Numbered from the stretch's first letter, positions 42,197-51,013 are shown. The stretch: DNA of 64,000 nucleotides from Winogradskyella helgolandensis (GCF_013404085.1 NZ_JABFHO010000001.1:496001-560000), one strand, 5' to 3'. The notes: generated by a model not told the origin, from the letters alone. Numbers and translations: made by a program.

Positions 42197-43132
42197 TTAT
42201 AAATTATTTCCCCAATTCTCTAATTCCTCTGCACTCCATAATTCCGGAAAGAAAATCCGTCTTTGATATTTTGGATGCATATATTTTTTCCAGTCACTTC
42301 CTCCTGTAGCTTCACCATCTCCGATTCCACTATCAATATAATGTTTGGCAGCGTTGTAATGTGCCATTACCCAACTCACATTAACCGTATAATCATAATG
42401 ACGCATGGCTTTAACTAGTTCTTCGTCTTTCTGATCTTTTTCTGGAAGTTCTTTAAAACGTGTCCAAAGATTTGTGGTATTATAAGTTTCCATAAATCTT
42501 AAAAACTCGTCTTTGTAACGTTTTTCAAAATTAACTAAAAGTGTCGATTTTTTTCCTGTTTTATGGTCTTTTCCTGCGGCTTGCCAATATAAATGCTCAA
42601 AAGCATGTGTAAACGGTGTATCTCTATCAATATCTTTTCTGAATCTATAGTCTATTAGATTAATCAATTCTGTTGATGAAAACTCAATAAGTCTGTATTG
42701 CGCACTTTGAAATCCACTTGCTGGAGTTAAGGTATATCTAAATTTCATATACTGCTCAACATCCATACCTTCTCTCATAATGTTGAAAGAGGTGGACAAC
42801 ATGTCGAAATAACGACTAATACGCATCAGTTTACTTTCAAAAAACGTAACGTCTAAATCTTCTTTTTCAGCCACTTGAGAAATCTCCCAAAGAATCATTT
42901 TAAAAATCAACTCATTTATTTGATGATAGGCAATAAACACCATTTCATCTGGAAGCGTGGTACGTTGAATTTGTAAATTCAACAAGGCATCTGTATGAAT
43001 GTAATCCCAATACGTAATGGGTTTACTATAAAGTAAGCCGTATAAATGGTCGTCTGTATCTTGGTCTATTTTTTCGTACTTCTCTTGAAGTGATTTTACA
43101 ATTTCGTCGTAATTAGGTTGGTCTGACATCAT
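42197..43132 (-). CDS. kynA: Tryptophan 2,3-dioxygenase family protein
   Basis: A heme enzyme that opens the indole ring of tryptophan to N-formylkynurenine, the first step of the kynurenine pathway. The 311-residue helical protein has the family signature TPASGFQSAQYRLIE (136-150), WEISQVAEK and a C-terminal region with His258 (candidate heme ligand, SWVMAHYNAAKHY) and ATGGSDW (275-281), a variant of the usual GTGGSSG loop. It is longer at the C-terminus than some bacterial members. It is co-directional with hpd and hmgA, which degrade tyrosine. Confidence 0.88.
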   Translation of the reverse strand: MMSDQPNYDEIVKSLQEKYEKIDQDTDDHLYGLLYSKPITYWDYIHTDALLNLQIQRTTLPDEMVFIAYHQINELIFKMILWEISQVAEKEDLDVTFFESKLMRISRYFDMLSTSFNIMREGMDVEQYMKFRYTLTPASGFQSAQYRLIEFSSTELINLIDYRFRKDIDRDTPFTHAFEHLYWQAAGKDHKTGKKSTLLVNFEKRYKDEFLRFMETYNTTNLWTRFKELPEKDQKDEELVKAMRHYDYTVNVSWVMAHYNAAKHYIDSGIGDGEATGGSDWKKYMHPKYQRRIFFPELWSAEELENWGNNL

Positions 43133-43143
43133 TAATTTTAATC

Positions 43144-43932
43144 TTAGAATACTATTTTAAAAGAGTGTTTTAAACCTTTAAACTCAACAAGGTCTGCACG
43201 AAGAGAGCCTACAGCTAAATCTGCTTTAATTTTTAAAGGAATTTTATTTTTATCGGCACTCACCCAAAGTGTTAAACTTTCTTCTTCTTTAAAGACACGA
43301 CCAGCCATAACATAGGGTCTGAATTTAATGGTTTTCACTTTTACATCTGAACCATTAACATCCACTTCTATTGTCTCTACTCCTAAATACTTAAGCTTAA
43401 AACCATAGTTTTCTTCATCAAAAAACATGTTGGTTTTTATTTCATCACCAACTTTTAACGATTTTACATCAATGTTATTTCTTAAATAATAATACATTGA
43501 TACCATATCCTGAACATCTTGCTCTGTGGTTATGTTTTTAGTTTCTTTATCTTTTTTATTATTGACCTCAGCAATCTTCTTTTCATGGTCAAAGTTAATT
43601 TCTACATCCTTTGTATGACCACCTTCATCAATTTTTCTAATAAATTTATAAGGAGCACCTGTTTCTTTATCAAAATAGCTTTCATAACGGTCTTTAACTT
43701 TAAAAAACCACTTAATAGCTCCTGTTGTCCAACCTTTTCCAACCACATGATATACGGGCTTTCCGTCTAGTTTCTTTTCGTTGACGGAAAGGGTTGCATT
43801 TCCTGCTTTAATGAAGCCGCTATAACTCATCTCAAATTTAAACCATTCTCCTTCCTGGAAGGCTGATTCCTTCTTTACGTTAGAGGCTTGAAATCCTACA
43901 AAGAATAATATAATTGCAAATAAATGTTTCAT
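43144..43932 (-). CDS. DUF3108 secreted protein
   Basis: A 262-residue protein with an N-terminal signal (FAIILFFVGFQASN) and the DUF3108 fold, a lipid-binding-like beta barrel related to the LolA/LolB superfamily. Family features include FKFEMSYSGFIKAGNATL (31-48), KGWTTGAIKWFFKVKDRYESYFDKETGAPYKFIRKIDEGG and the late SLTLWVSADKNKIPLKIKADLAVGSLRADL. It is periplasmic. It lies 12 nt before kynA on the same strand but a catabolic role is not suggested; transport of a lipid or polymer is an inference. Confidence 0.85.
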   Translation of the reverse strand: MKHLFAIILFFVGFQASNVKKESAFQEGEWFKFEMSYSGFIKAGNATLSVNEKKLDGKPVYHVVGKGWTTGAIKWFFKVKDRYESYFDKETGAPYKFIRKIDEGGHTKDVEINFDHEKKIAEVNNKKDKETKNITTEQDVQDMVSMYYYLRNNIDVKSLKVGDEIKTNMFFDEENYGFKLKYLGVETIEVDVNGSDVKVKTIKFRPYVMAGRVFKEEESLTLWVSADKNKIPLKIKADLAVGSLRADLVEFKGLKHSFKIVF

Positions 43933-44070
43933 AATCTATAGTTTGTAAATATAAATAATGTAACGCATTTTTTACGTTACAATTATCTTAAATACAATTA
44001 CTATTCCAAATCTATAAAATCTTTTATTTACTATCTAAAAACATCATAGATATAAACACCATAATTAGTT

Positions 44071-44160
44071 ATGCTCTCATTTTTAAAGACAGCCGATGTA
44101 AGTGTAGTGGTAACCAAAACATATGGAGTCAAATTATTACGTATATGTGAAGGTAACTAG
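44071..44160 (+). CDS. Possible 29-residue small protein before a terminator
   Basis: An ATG-to-TAG frame of 29 residues, starting MLSFLKTADVSVVV and ending LLRICEGN, lies in the 284-nt gap between DUF3108 and hpd and is followed 16 nt later by a good terminator. No exact promoter was found upstream, so it may be a real small gene, the end of a small RNA, or chance. I do not recognise it. Confidence 0.3.
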   Translation: MLSFLKTADVSVVVTKTYGVKLLRICEGN

Positions 44161-44176
44161 AATTAGTTTTTTTATT

Positions 44177-44213
44177 AGCGCGTTTAAATTTAGGGAACTA
44201 AACGCGCTTTTTT
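44177..44213. terminator. Terminator downstream of hpd and of the small frame
   Basis: AGCGCGTTTA (44177-44186) pairs perfectly with TAAACGCGCT (44199-44208), 12-nt loop, followed by TTTTTT. It sits 4 nt past the hpd stop (minus) and 16 nt past the small plus-strand frame. Confidence 0.8.
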
Positions 44214-44216
44214 ATA

Positions 44217-45377
44217 TCAAAGTGTCCCGCGCTTCTCCTGTTCGCGTTCAATAGACTCAAACAACGCCTTAAAATTCCCTGCTCCAAATCCACGAGCTCC
44301 CATACGTTGAATAATTTCAAAAAACAAAGTTGGTCTATCTTCTACTGGCTTAGTAAAAATTTGAAGCAAATAGCCTTCTTCATCGGCATCTATCATAATA
44401 CCTAAACCTTTTAGGGTTTCAATATCTTCTCTAAGCGCGTGACTATGTTCTTCTAATCTTCCCGGCACTGCTCTGTAATATTCTTCTGGTGGCGTCGATA
44501 AAAATTCAACTCCTCTAGATTTTAATTGTGAAACTGTTGTAATAATATCATCGGTTGCCACAGCAATATGCTGCACACCAGAACCTTCGTAAAAATCTAA
44601 ATATTCTTCAATTTGGGATCTTTTAGCGGCTTCAGCAGGTTCGTTAATTGGAAATTTGATTCGTCCATTTCCATTACTCATTACCTTACTCATTAAAGCT
44701 GAATATTCGGTATGGATTTGCTTATCATCAAAAGATAAAAAGTTAACAAAGCCCATCACGTCTTCGTACCATTTTACCCATGTATTCATTTGTCCCCAAC
44801 CTACATTACCAACCATGTGGTCTATATATTTTAATCCTGCCGGTTCTGGATTGTAATCACTTTTCCATTCTACAAAACCTGGCATAAAGGTTCCTGAGTA
44901 GTTTTTACGCTCCACAAACATGTGTACAGTTTCACCATAGGTATAAATTCCGGCTCTTACCACTTCTCCAAATTCATCTTTTTCAACGGTTGGTTCCATA
45001 TAGGATTTCGCACCTCGCTTGGTTGTCTCTTCATAAGATTTACGCGCATCTTCTACCCATAATGCCACGACTTTTACGCCATCTCCATGCTTTACAATGT
45101 GTTTATTGATTTCAGATTTACTGCTTAAAGGAGTGGTAAGCACTAAACGTATTTTATCTTGTTTCAGCACATAACTTACAGAATCTTTTGAACCCGTTTC
45201 TAAACCTTTATACGCATATGATTGAAATCCGAAAGCCGTTTTATAAAAATGTGCGGCTTGTTTGGCGTTACCCACATAAAATTCAACATAATCTGTACCT
45301 AAAAGCGGCAAAAAATCTTGCGCTCCTTCAAATATTTTTTCTAAACCGTAGTTTACATTTTCTACTTCTTTTGCCAT
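44217..45377 (-). CDS. hpd: 4-hydroxyphenylpyruvate dioxygenase
   Basis: Converts 4-hydroxyphenylpyruvate to homogentisate with oxygen and ferrous iron. The 386-residue protein has the iron ligands His187 (YIDHMVGNV), His270 (GVQHIAVAT) and Glu354 (LFFEIIQR), in the two-domain glyoxalase-like fold. The ending GFGAGNFKALFESIEREQEKRGTL is typical. It is cytoplasmic. With hmgA upstream it gives two consecutive steps of tyrosine degradation. Confidence 0.97.
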   Translation of the reverse strand: MAKEVENVNYGLEKIFEGAQDFLPLLGTDYVEFYVGNAKQAAHFYKTAFGFQSYAYKGLETGSKDSVSYVLKQDKIRLVLTTPLSSKSEINKHIVKHGDGVKVVALWVEDARKSYEETTKRGAKSYMEPTVEKDEFGEVVRAGIYTYGETVHMFVERKNYSGTFMPGFVEWKSDYNPEPAGLKYIDHMVGNVGWGQMNTWVKWYEDVMGFVNFLSFDDKQIHTEYSALMSKVMSNGNGRIKFPINEPAEAAKRSQIEEYLDFYEGSGVQHIAVATDDIITTVSQLKSRGVEFLSTPPEEYYRAVPGRLEEHSHALREDIETLKGLGIMIDADEEGYLLQIFTKPVEDRPTLFFEIIQRMGARGFGAGNFKALFESIEREQEKRGTL

Positions 45378-45522
45378 AATTATTTGTTTTATAATCGAGA
45401 CATTAGAAAAAGAGAAGTGACTCTATTAGTTTATTATGAAAACCGATAGTCATCTTATAAAATTCTTCTAATTTTCTTCGATTTTTATTAGTTGTAATTG
45501 TGTTATATAATTAATTGTGCTT

Positions 45523-45999
45523 CTATTGTATTGAATCTAAATTTATAGAATCAACTTCTTCTTCGATAATATAGGTATCATCTTCCCAAGTCTCAGAACT
45601 TTCTGGCTCTATGGTCGTTTCATATTCCGATTCGTAATAATAGTCATCATCTTCAAAATTTCCATTTTCTAAACCCTCTAAAATAGCAGAAGAAAATAAT
45701 GTGCCATAAATAGCTAATACTCCGATTGCCACTAAGAACACAAGACCATTAAGAACAATAGCTATAATATTTATAATCTTAGCCGTATTTACGTTACTTC
45801 TTGATTGTGGATTAAAAGCCTCCGGATTCTCACCAAACTCACGTAAACTTTTATTTGCAGACACCAATCCAATAATAGCCATAGCTAATGGAACAATAGC
45901 AGTAATACCATAACAACAACAGCCAGCGATACCAATAACTAAGGCTAATATTCCTAAAATAAGTGATAGTGGATCTGCGGGTAATTTATTCTGATTCAT
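45523..45999 (-). CDS. CCC-motif membrane protein
   Basis: A 158-residue membrane protein with three consecutive cysteines (27-29, IAGCCCYG) at the end of the first helix, two helix pairs (about 12-48 and 72-105) and an acidic, disordered C-terminal tail of about 45 residues (Tyr/Glu/Asp-rich, ending DSINLDSIQ). It matches a flavobacterial family named for the CCC motif, related to DUF4190; no function is known. It lies between hmgA and hpd on the same strand. Confidence 0.82.
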   Translation of the reverse strand: MNQNKLPADPLSLILGILALVIGIAGCCCYGITAIVPLAMAIIGLVSANKSLREFGENPEAFNPQSRSNVNTAKIINIIAIVLNGLVFLVAIGVLAIYGTLFSSAILEGLENGNFEDDDYYYESEYETTIEPESSETWEDDTYIIEEEVDSINLDSIQ

Positions 46000-46114
46000 T
46001 TTTTAATTCTCAACCTTACCTTTCTGTATAAACCACTATTGGCATTACTTTAAAAGGGACTCTGTTTGCTGAGAAGGGAGCCTTTGTTAATCTTCTATTT
46101 AATTTTAATCTATT

Positions 46115-47275
46115 TTAGTGTTCTAACCACGATTTAAAGTAATCTTCATCAGCAATTTTTAAGGCGTCTTCAGTTACTTTTAAAGGCTTAAAGGTATCTA
46201 CCATAACTGCTAGTTCTTCTGTCTTCACTTTGCCAATACTTTTTTCCATGGTTCCAGGATGAGGCCCGTGTGGAATACCTGCTGGATGCAATGATATATG
46301 ACCAGCCGCAATATCATTTCGACTCATAAAATCACCATCCACATAATACAACACCTCATCACTATCAATATTACTGTGATTATATGGTGCAGGCACCGCA
46401 ATTGGATGATAATCGTATAAACGTGGTACAAAACTACACACTACAAAAGCATCGGTTTCAAAGGTTTGATGTACTGGAGGTGGTTGGTGCACGCGACCTG
46501 TAATGGGTTCAAAATCGTGAATAGAAAAGGCGTACGGATAATTATAACCATCGTAACCTACCACATCAAAAGGATGTGAGGCATAAACCATATCAAAAAT
46601 GTCGTCGTTCTTTTTTATTTTAATTAGAAAATCACCCGACTCATTATAAGTTTCCAATTCTTGTGGCTGTCTTAAATCGCGCTCACAGAATGGTGAATGC
46701 TCTAATAATTGTCCGAAATAATTACGGTAACGCTTAGGCGTGTAAATTGGTCGTCTAGATTCTACAATGAATAATCTATTGTCCTCAGTATCAAAATCGA
46801 GTTTATAAATCACACCTCTTGGCACTAATAGATAATCTCCGTATTTAAAATCTAAATTTCCTAAATGGGTCCTTAATTTCCCTGTGCCTTTGTGGACAAA
46901 AATTAACTCATCTGCATCCGTGTTTTTATAAAAATAATCTTCCGTAGAGTGTTTTGGCGCTGCCAATATAATATTACAATCGCTATTTGTGAGTACAATT
47001 TTCCGACTCTCTAAATAATCGTTTTCAGCTGGTACTTGAAACCCTCTAAACCGATACGATTGCATGTTATTCTCCTTCGCTACTTTAGGCGCAACGCTGT
47101 ATTGCTTTTTTATCTCTTTTACTTGTGTTGGCCGTTGCTCATGATAGCTGTTGGTAGACATACCATCAAAACCGATAGTACCAAACAATTGCTCGTAATA
47201 AAAATCGCCATTTGGTTTTTTAAACTGCGTGTGGCGTTTTGGTGGAATTTTTCCTAATTTATGATAGAATGGCAT
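46115..47275 (-). CDS. hmgA: Homogentisate 1,2-dioxygenase
   Basis: Opens the homogentisate ring to maleylacetoacetate with iron and oxygen. The 386-residue cupin-fold protein has PFCERDLRQPQELETY in the middle, RVHQPPPVHQTFETDAFVVCSFVPRLYDYHPIAVPAPYNHSNIDSDEVLYYVDGDF and the iron-site region HPAGIPHGPHPG near 325-336. Its length fits the flavobacterial form, shorter than the animal enzyme. It heads a minus-strand run with hpd and kynA. The later enzymes (maleylacetoacetate isomerase, fumarylacetoacetase) are not in this window. Confidence 0.95.
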   Translation of the reverse strand: MPFYHKLGKIPPKRHTQFKKPNGDFYYEQLFGTIGFDGMSTNSYHEQRPTQVKEIKKQYSVAPKVAKENNMQSYRFRGFQVPAENDYLESRKIVLTNSDCNIILAAPKHSTEDYFYKNTDADELIFVHKGTGKLRTHLGNLDFKYGDYLLVPRGVIYKLDFDTEDNRLFIVESRRPIYTPKRYRNYFGQLLEHSPFCERDLRQPQELETYNESGDFLIKIKKNDDIFDMVYASHPFDVVGYDGYNYPYAFSIHDFEPITGRVHQPPPVHQTFETDAFVVCSFVPRLYDYHPIAVPAPYNHSNIDSDEVLYYVDGDFMSRNDIAAGHISLHPAGIPHGPHPGTMEKSIGKVKTEELAVMVDTFKPLKVTEDALKIADEDYFKSWLEH

Positions 47276-47304
47276 GTTTTTGAATGGTTTTAAATATTAC
47301 AAAG

Positions 47305-47326
47305 ACCTTTCGACTGCGCTCAAGGT
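47305..47326. repeat. Dispersed repeat, family B copy 2
   Basis: ACCTTTCGACTGCGCTCAAG(GT): the ends ACCTT/AAGGT form a short hairpin, and the minus strand carries GAGCGCAGTCGAA, related to GAGCATAGTCGAA at 16291-16303. Confidence 0.45.
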
Positions 47327-47364
47327 GACACTTTATTTACAATTTTAAAGGTACAAAATTTGTA

Positions 47365-47387
47365 GAGATTCCTGCCTTCGCAAGAAT
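47365..47387. repeat. Dispersed imperfect palindrome, family A copy 2
   Basis: Contains ATTCCTGCCTTCGCAAGAAT, an imperfect palindrome closely related to those at 490-514 and 57799-57820. Confidence 0.5.
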
Positions 47388-47609
47388 AAGGCGTGTTTAT
47401 TCTGGATTCCTTTTAATTAGGAAATGAAGATGCAATTTTATGTTGGCCCAGAATGGTGTCATGTGTTTAAAACTAATGCTTTTATGGTCACATGCTGTTC
47501 GCGCTAAAATCATACGCTGAGCTACAAAATTTTATCTTGCGCTCATATCATGTGCTACAAATATCAATAAATTTTTGTTATTTTTAAAGCATTAGAAAAA
47601 TCATTTAAA

Positions 47610-48035
47610 ATGAAACTACGTATTACTTTAGTTTTTGTATTGGCAATGGGTTCTTTTTGCTTTACTCAAACATCGGAATTTAGTAGTACGAAATTTAATT
47701 CTTCTGTATTTTTAAATGAGAAATTGGCTGAATTTACATTCACAAAAATCACAACTCCATTACCCTTTCAATTTCAACAAAACGATACTAAGTTTACCAT
47801 GTTAAATACTGACATTGATTTTGAACTTAATTCTGACGCATTTAACACCTCGTTATTTTCTAATTTGAAGCTTGTTGAATCGCACTACCAAAATGATTAT
47901 AACTATTCTAGAGGCTGTGGTCCTTTGAAAGATGGTTTGACCCATACCACTAATAGTAGTGATGTTATGATATCAAGATTTGTAGATTATGTTGTGAATG
48001 AGCACCTATTTAAAAATTTGATCTTCAAAAACTAA
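47610..48035 (+). CDS. Hypothetical secreted protein
   Basis: A 141-residue protein with a signal peptide (cleavage after SFCFTQ, near 20) and no domain I recognise. The mature part is rich in Asn, Phe, Thr and Ser, with short repeated EFxFTKITTPLPFQF-like strands, and a single Cys in YSRGCGPLKDG near 100. It is divergent from hmgA and followed by pth with its own promoter. Function unknown; the N-terminal signal and small size suggest a periplasmic or envelope role. Confidence 0.6.
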   Translation: MKLRITLVFVLAMGSFCFTQTSEFSSTKFNSSVFLNEKLAEFTFTKITTPLPFQFQQNDTKFTMLNTDIDFELNSDAFNTSLFSNLKLVESHYQNDYNYSRGCGPLKDGLTHTTNSSDVMISRFVDYVVNEHLFKNLIFKN

Positions 48036-48088
48036 ACCCACAACCCAAAGACCAGAGCTATAAAGTTAGGTTTTAGTCAACTTCTTTT

Positions 48089-48096
48089 TACTTTTG
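48089..48096 (+). promoter_or_regulatory. -7 promoter element for pth
   Basis: TACTTTTG matches TAnnTTTG; a start near 48103 would precede the ATG at 48116 by about 13 nt, supporting that start. Confidence 0.5.
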
Positions 48097-48115
48097 CACC
48101 AACTAAAAATACATC

Positions 48116-48748
48116 ATGATTACGTTTTTTAAAAAATGGTTTGGTTTTAGTGACAAAACAGAACACACAGAAGAAGATACAATGAAAAAATTCTTAATCG
48201 TTGGTTTAGGAAACATCGGTGAAAAATACGCCAATACCAGACATAACATCGGCTTTAAAATCCTAGATTATTTAGCAGAGACTAATGACATAACTTTTGA
48301 AACTGTAAAGCTTGGAGATGTTACAACACTAAAAATAAAAGGACGAACCTTAATTCTTTTAAAGCCAAGTACGTTTATGAATCTCAGCGGAAAAGCCATA
48401 AAATACTGGTTAGAGAAAGAAAAAATTCCTTTAGAAAACCTACTTGTGGTTACTGACGATTTAAACCTTCCTTTTGGGTCTTTAAGATTAAAAACCAAAG
48501 GCAGTGATGGAGGTCATAACGGCCTAAAAGACACACAAGACAAATTACAAACTGTAAAATATAATCGCTTTAGATTTGGTATCAGCGCTGAATTTAGCCA
48601 AGGACGACAAATAGATTACGTGCTTGGAGAATGGACCGAAGACGAAAACACACAACTTAAAGAACGTTTAAAAATTTCGGCAGAATTGGTAAAATCTTTT
48701 GCATTAGCCGGAGTAAATACAACAATGAACCAATTTAATGGAAAATAA
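48116..48748 (+). CDS. pth: Peptidyl-tRNA hydrolase
   Basis: Recycles tRNAs by cleaving peptidyl-tRNA released during translation. The 210-residue protein has GLGNIGEKYANTRHNIGFKILD (catalytic His and Asn region), LKPSTFMNLSGKAIKYW, the catalytic Asp segment VVTDDLNLPFGSLRLKTKGSDGGHNGLKD and LGEW. The N-terminus from 48116 carries a 22-residue leader (ITFFKKWFGFSDKTEHTEED) before the usual MKKFLIVGLGN at 48182. Such leaders occur in flavobacterial homologues, and the promoter fits the upstream start, but 48182 remains possible. Confidence 0.94.
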   Translation: MITFFKKWFGFSDKTEHTEEDTMKKFLIVGLGNIGEKYANTRHNIGFKILDYLAETNDITFETVKLGDVTTLKIKGRTLILLKPSTFMNLSGKAIKYWLEKEKIPLENLLVVTDDLNLPFGSLRLKTKGSDGGHNGLKDTQDKLQTVKYNRFRFGISAEFSQGRQIDYVLGEWTEDENTQLKERLKISAELVKSFALAGVNTTMNQFNGK

Positions 48749-48752
48749 AATT

Positions 48753-48760
48753 TAGTTTTG
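48753..48760 (+). promoter_or_regulatory. Candidate -7 promoter element for ribF
   Basis: TAGTTTTG matches TAnnTTTG just after the pth stop. A start near 48767 would leave a leader of about 38 nt to the TTG at 48805 and would also allow an in-frame ATT at 48778. Confidence 0.4.
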
Positions 48761-48804
48761 TTTTCTAAGAGTTTACCATTGGTAAAAGCGCAATACATTT
48801 AGGT

Positions 48805-49713
48805 TTGAATTCAAAATCAGAAAAAGTAACAACCATTGGCACCTACGACGGTGTTCATATTGGACATCAAAAAATCCTTAAACAGGTGGTAGCTCTTGCT
48901 AAAAAGCAAGGTTACGTTCCTGTGGTTCTCACCTTGTTTCCGCATCCAAGAATGGTGCTTCAAAAAGACGATTCTATTAAACTTTTAAATACCATTGAAG
49001 AACGCATTGAATTATTAAAATCTCTGGGCATAAAGGAAGTTATTGTAAAAGAATTCACAAAAGACTTTGCTAACCTTTCTGCTCAAGATTACGTGAAGCA
49101 AATTTTAGTTGACGAATTAAATACTAAACAAATCGTCATTGGTTACGATCACCATTTTGGCAAAAATAGAAGTGCTAATATAACAGACCTTAAAGCATTT
49201 GCTAACCTCTATGATTTTAAAGTTGAAGAAATTTCAGCACAAGATCTCAAGGATGTTACCGTAAGTTCTACTAAAATTAGAACCGCACTGAATAGCGGAG
49301 AAGTAGATTTAGCAAATTCTTATTTAGGTTATAATTTCTTTATAACTGGCACAGTTGTTAAAGGCAAAGAACTGGGTAGAACTATAGATTTCCCAACCGC
49401 AAATATTAATATCACCGCAACTTACAAACTGATTCCTAGTGATGGCGTGTATGTTGTTAAATCTATAATTGAGAACAAAACGGTTTTTGGGATGATGAAT
49501 ATTGGCACCAACCCAACTGTTGATGGTAAAACACGTTCTATTGAAGTTCATTTCTTTAACTTTAACCAAGATATTTATAATGCCGAATTAAAAATTGAGT
49601 TTTTAAAACGCCTGCGTAGCGAACAAAAATATGAGAATCTCGAAGCCTTAAAAATGCAATTAAAAAAAGACATGGTAAATGCGTCAAACTATATACAAAC
49701 TCTAAATGCATAA
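48805..49713 (+). CDS. ribF: Bifunctional riboflavin kinase / FAD synthetase
   Basis: Makes FMN from riboflavin and then FAD. The 302-residue protein has an N-terminal FAD synthetase nucleotidyltransferase domain (TIGTYDGVHIGHQKIL at 10-25, HHFGKN, VSSTKIRTAL) and a C-terminal riboflavin kinase domain (GKELGRTIDFPTANI, PSDGVYVVKSI, FFNFNQDIYNAELKIEFLKRLR). The start used is TTG at 48805. Homologues often start about 10 residues earlier; the frame is open upstream (SAIHLG...) with only ATT (48778) or ATA as possible starts, so the N-terminus is uncertain. It overlaps the next gene by 8 nt. Confidence 0.95.
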   Translation: MNSKSEKVTTIGTYDGVHIGHQKILKQVVALAKKQGYVPVVLTLFPHPRMVLQKDDSIKLLNTIEERIELLKSLGIKEVIVKEFTKDFANLSAQDYVKQILVDELNTKQIVIGYDHHFGKNRSANITDLKAFANLYDFKVEEISAQDLKDVTVSSTKIRTALNSGEVDLANSYLGYNFFITGTVVKGKELGRTIDFPTANINITATYKLIPSDGVYVVKSIIENKTVFGMMNIGTNPTVDGKTRSIEVHFFNFNQDIYNAELKIEFLKRLRSEQKYENLEALKMQLKKDMVNASNYIQTLNA

Positions 49714-51013
49714 GTTTCTATTTAAACATATAGACAATTCAGGACTCATTGTTTTTAGAATCATTTTTGGGCTATTGTGTTTTTTAGAAGCTGTAGGAGC
49801 CATTTTTACAGGTTGGATTAGACGAACTTTAATAGAACCCGAATTTACCTTTTCATTTATTGGTTTTGAGTGGCTACAACCACTTCCTGGCGATTGGATG
49901 TATGCATATTACGCCGTAATGGGAATTTTTGGACTCTTTATAATGCTGGGTTACAAATACAGATTGAGCGTTTTAATGTTTGCTGTAATGTGGACAGGAA
50001 CGTACCTAATGCAAAAGTCTTCATACAACAACCATTATTATTTATTAATGCTATTAAGTTTTTTAATGGTGTTTTTTCCAGCAAATCGGTATGCCTCAAT
50101 AGATGTTAATCTGAATCCAGCTCTTAAAAGTAATTCAATGCCTAGTTGGTGCAAATGGTTTTTTGTACTTCAATTATTTATTCTTTATACCTACGCATCG
50201 GCAGCTAAGTTTTATCCCGATTGGCTAGATGGTTCTGTAATGAAAATATTAATGCGAAGTAAAGCTGATTTTTATGTGGTTGGAGAGCTCTTGCAACAAA
50301 AAACTGTCCATTACATACTATCTTATGGTGGTATTTTGTTTGATGGGTTAATTATTCCATTATTACTTATTAAACGCACTCGAAAATATGCCTTCTTTGC
50401 GTCTATTTTCTTCCATCTATTTAATTCATTTATCTTTCATATCGGCATTTTCCCTTATATGTCGTTAGCCTTTAGTTTGTTCTTTTTTGAACCTAAAACG
50501 ATTAAAAATATATTCTTAAAGCGGAAAGATTATTATGATGCTGATGAAGTGATCATCCCAAAATACAATACAGTTTTATTAGCGTTGTTTTCCATATATT
50601 TTATCATTCAAATAGCCTTACCATTAAGACATCACTTTTTTAAAGACGATGTATTATGGACCGAAGAAGGCCATCGTCTTTCTTGGAGAATGATGCTAAG
50701 AGCCAAAAGCGGAAGAACCACTTATAAAGTCTTCAACGCCAATACCAATGACCCTATTCCTATTAAGTTAAACGATTATTTAACTAAAAAACAGCAACGC
50801 GGAGCTCAAACTAAACCTGATATTATTTGGCAATTTGCACAACATCTTAAAAAGGATTTTGCTACAAAGGGAATCCCAATCAAAGTTTATGTCAATTCTT
50901 ATGTGAGGGTTAACGGGAAGCCTTCTAAACAATTAATCGATCCAAAAGTTGATTTGGCAAATGAAAAATGGCAACACTTTAAACATCACGATTGGATATT
51001 ACCATCAGAATAA
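49706..51013 (+). CDS. HTTM / vitamin K-dependent gamma-carboxylase-like membrane protein
   Basis: A 435-residue membrane protein with multiple helices in the first 270 residues (HTTM domain) and a soluble C-terminal part. The segment LPLRHHFFKDDVLWTEEGHRLSWRMMLRAKSG (about 300-331) closely follows the signature of vitamin K-dependent gamma-carboxylase, including the WTEEGxRxSWRxML core, and the mid-segment YASAAKFYPDWLDG is also shared. The animal enzyme carboxylates glutamate using reduced vitamin K; bacteria here use menaquinone, so a quinol-linked modification is possible but unproven. It overlaps ribF by 8 nt. Confidence 0.88.
   Translation: MHKFLFKHIDNSGLIVFRIIFGLLCFLEAVGAIFTGWIRRTLIEPEFTFSFIGFEWLQPLPGDWMYAYYAVMGIFGLFIMLGYKYRLSVLMFAVMWTGTYLMQKSSYNNHYYLLMLLSFLMVFFPANRYASIDVNLNPALKSNSMPSWCKWFFVLQLFILYTYASAAKFYPDWLDGSVMKILMRSKADFYVVGELLQQKTVHYILSYGGILFDGLIIPLLLIKRTRKYAFFASIFFHLFNSFIFHIGIFPYMSLAFSLFFFEPKTIKNIFLKRKDYYDADEVIIPKYNTVLLALFSIYFIIQIALPLRHHFFKDDVLWTEEGHRLSWRMMLRAKSGRTTYKVFNANTNDPIPIKLNDYLTKKQQRGAQTKPDIIWQFAQHLKKDFATKGIPIKVYVNSYVRVNGKPSKQLIDPKVDLANEKWQHFKHHDWILPSE

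Larger units (their letters stand above)
47276..47609. other. Repeat-rich intergenic region between divergent genes
   Basis: No gene seen in 334 bases. It holds a family B repeat (47305-47326), a family A palindrome (47365-47387) and an imperfect direct repeat (47501-47528 and 47539-47561, both with GCGCT...ATCAT...GCTACAAA). Promoters for hmgA and the secreted protein should lie at its ends but no exact boxes were found. Confidence 0.5.

Noticed and set aside
47501..47564. Direct repeat as a possible operator or small CRISPR-like unit
   Set aside because: Two copies with many mismatches and no third copy; it is kept only as a repeat in the intergenic description.
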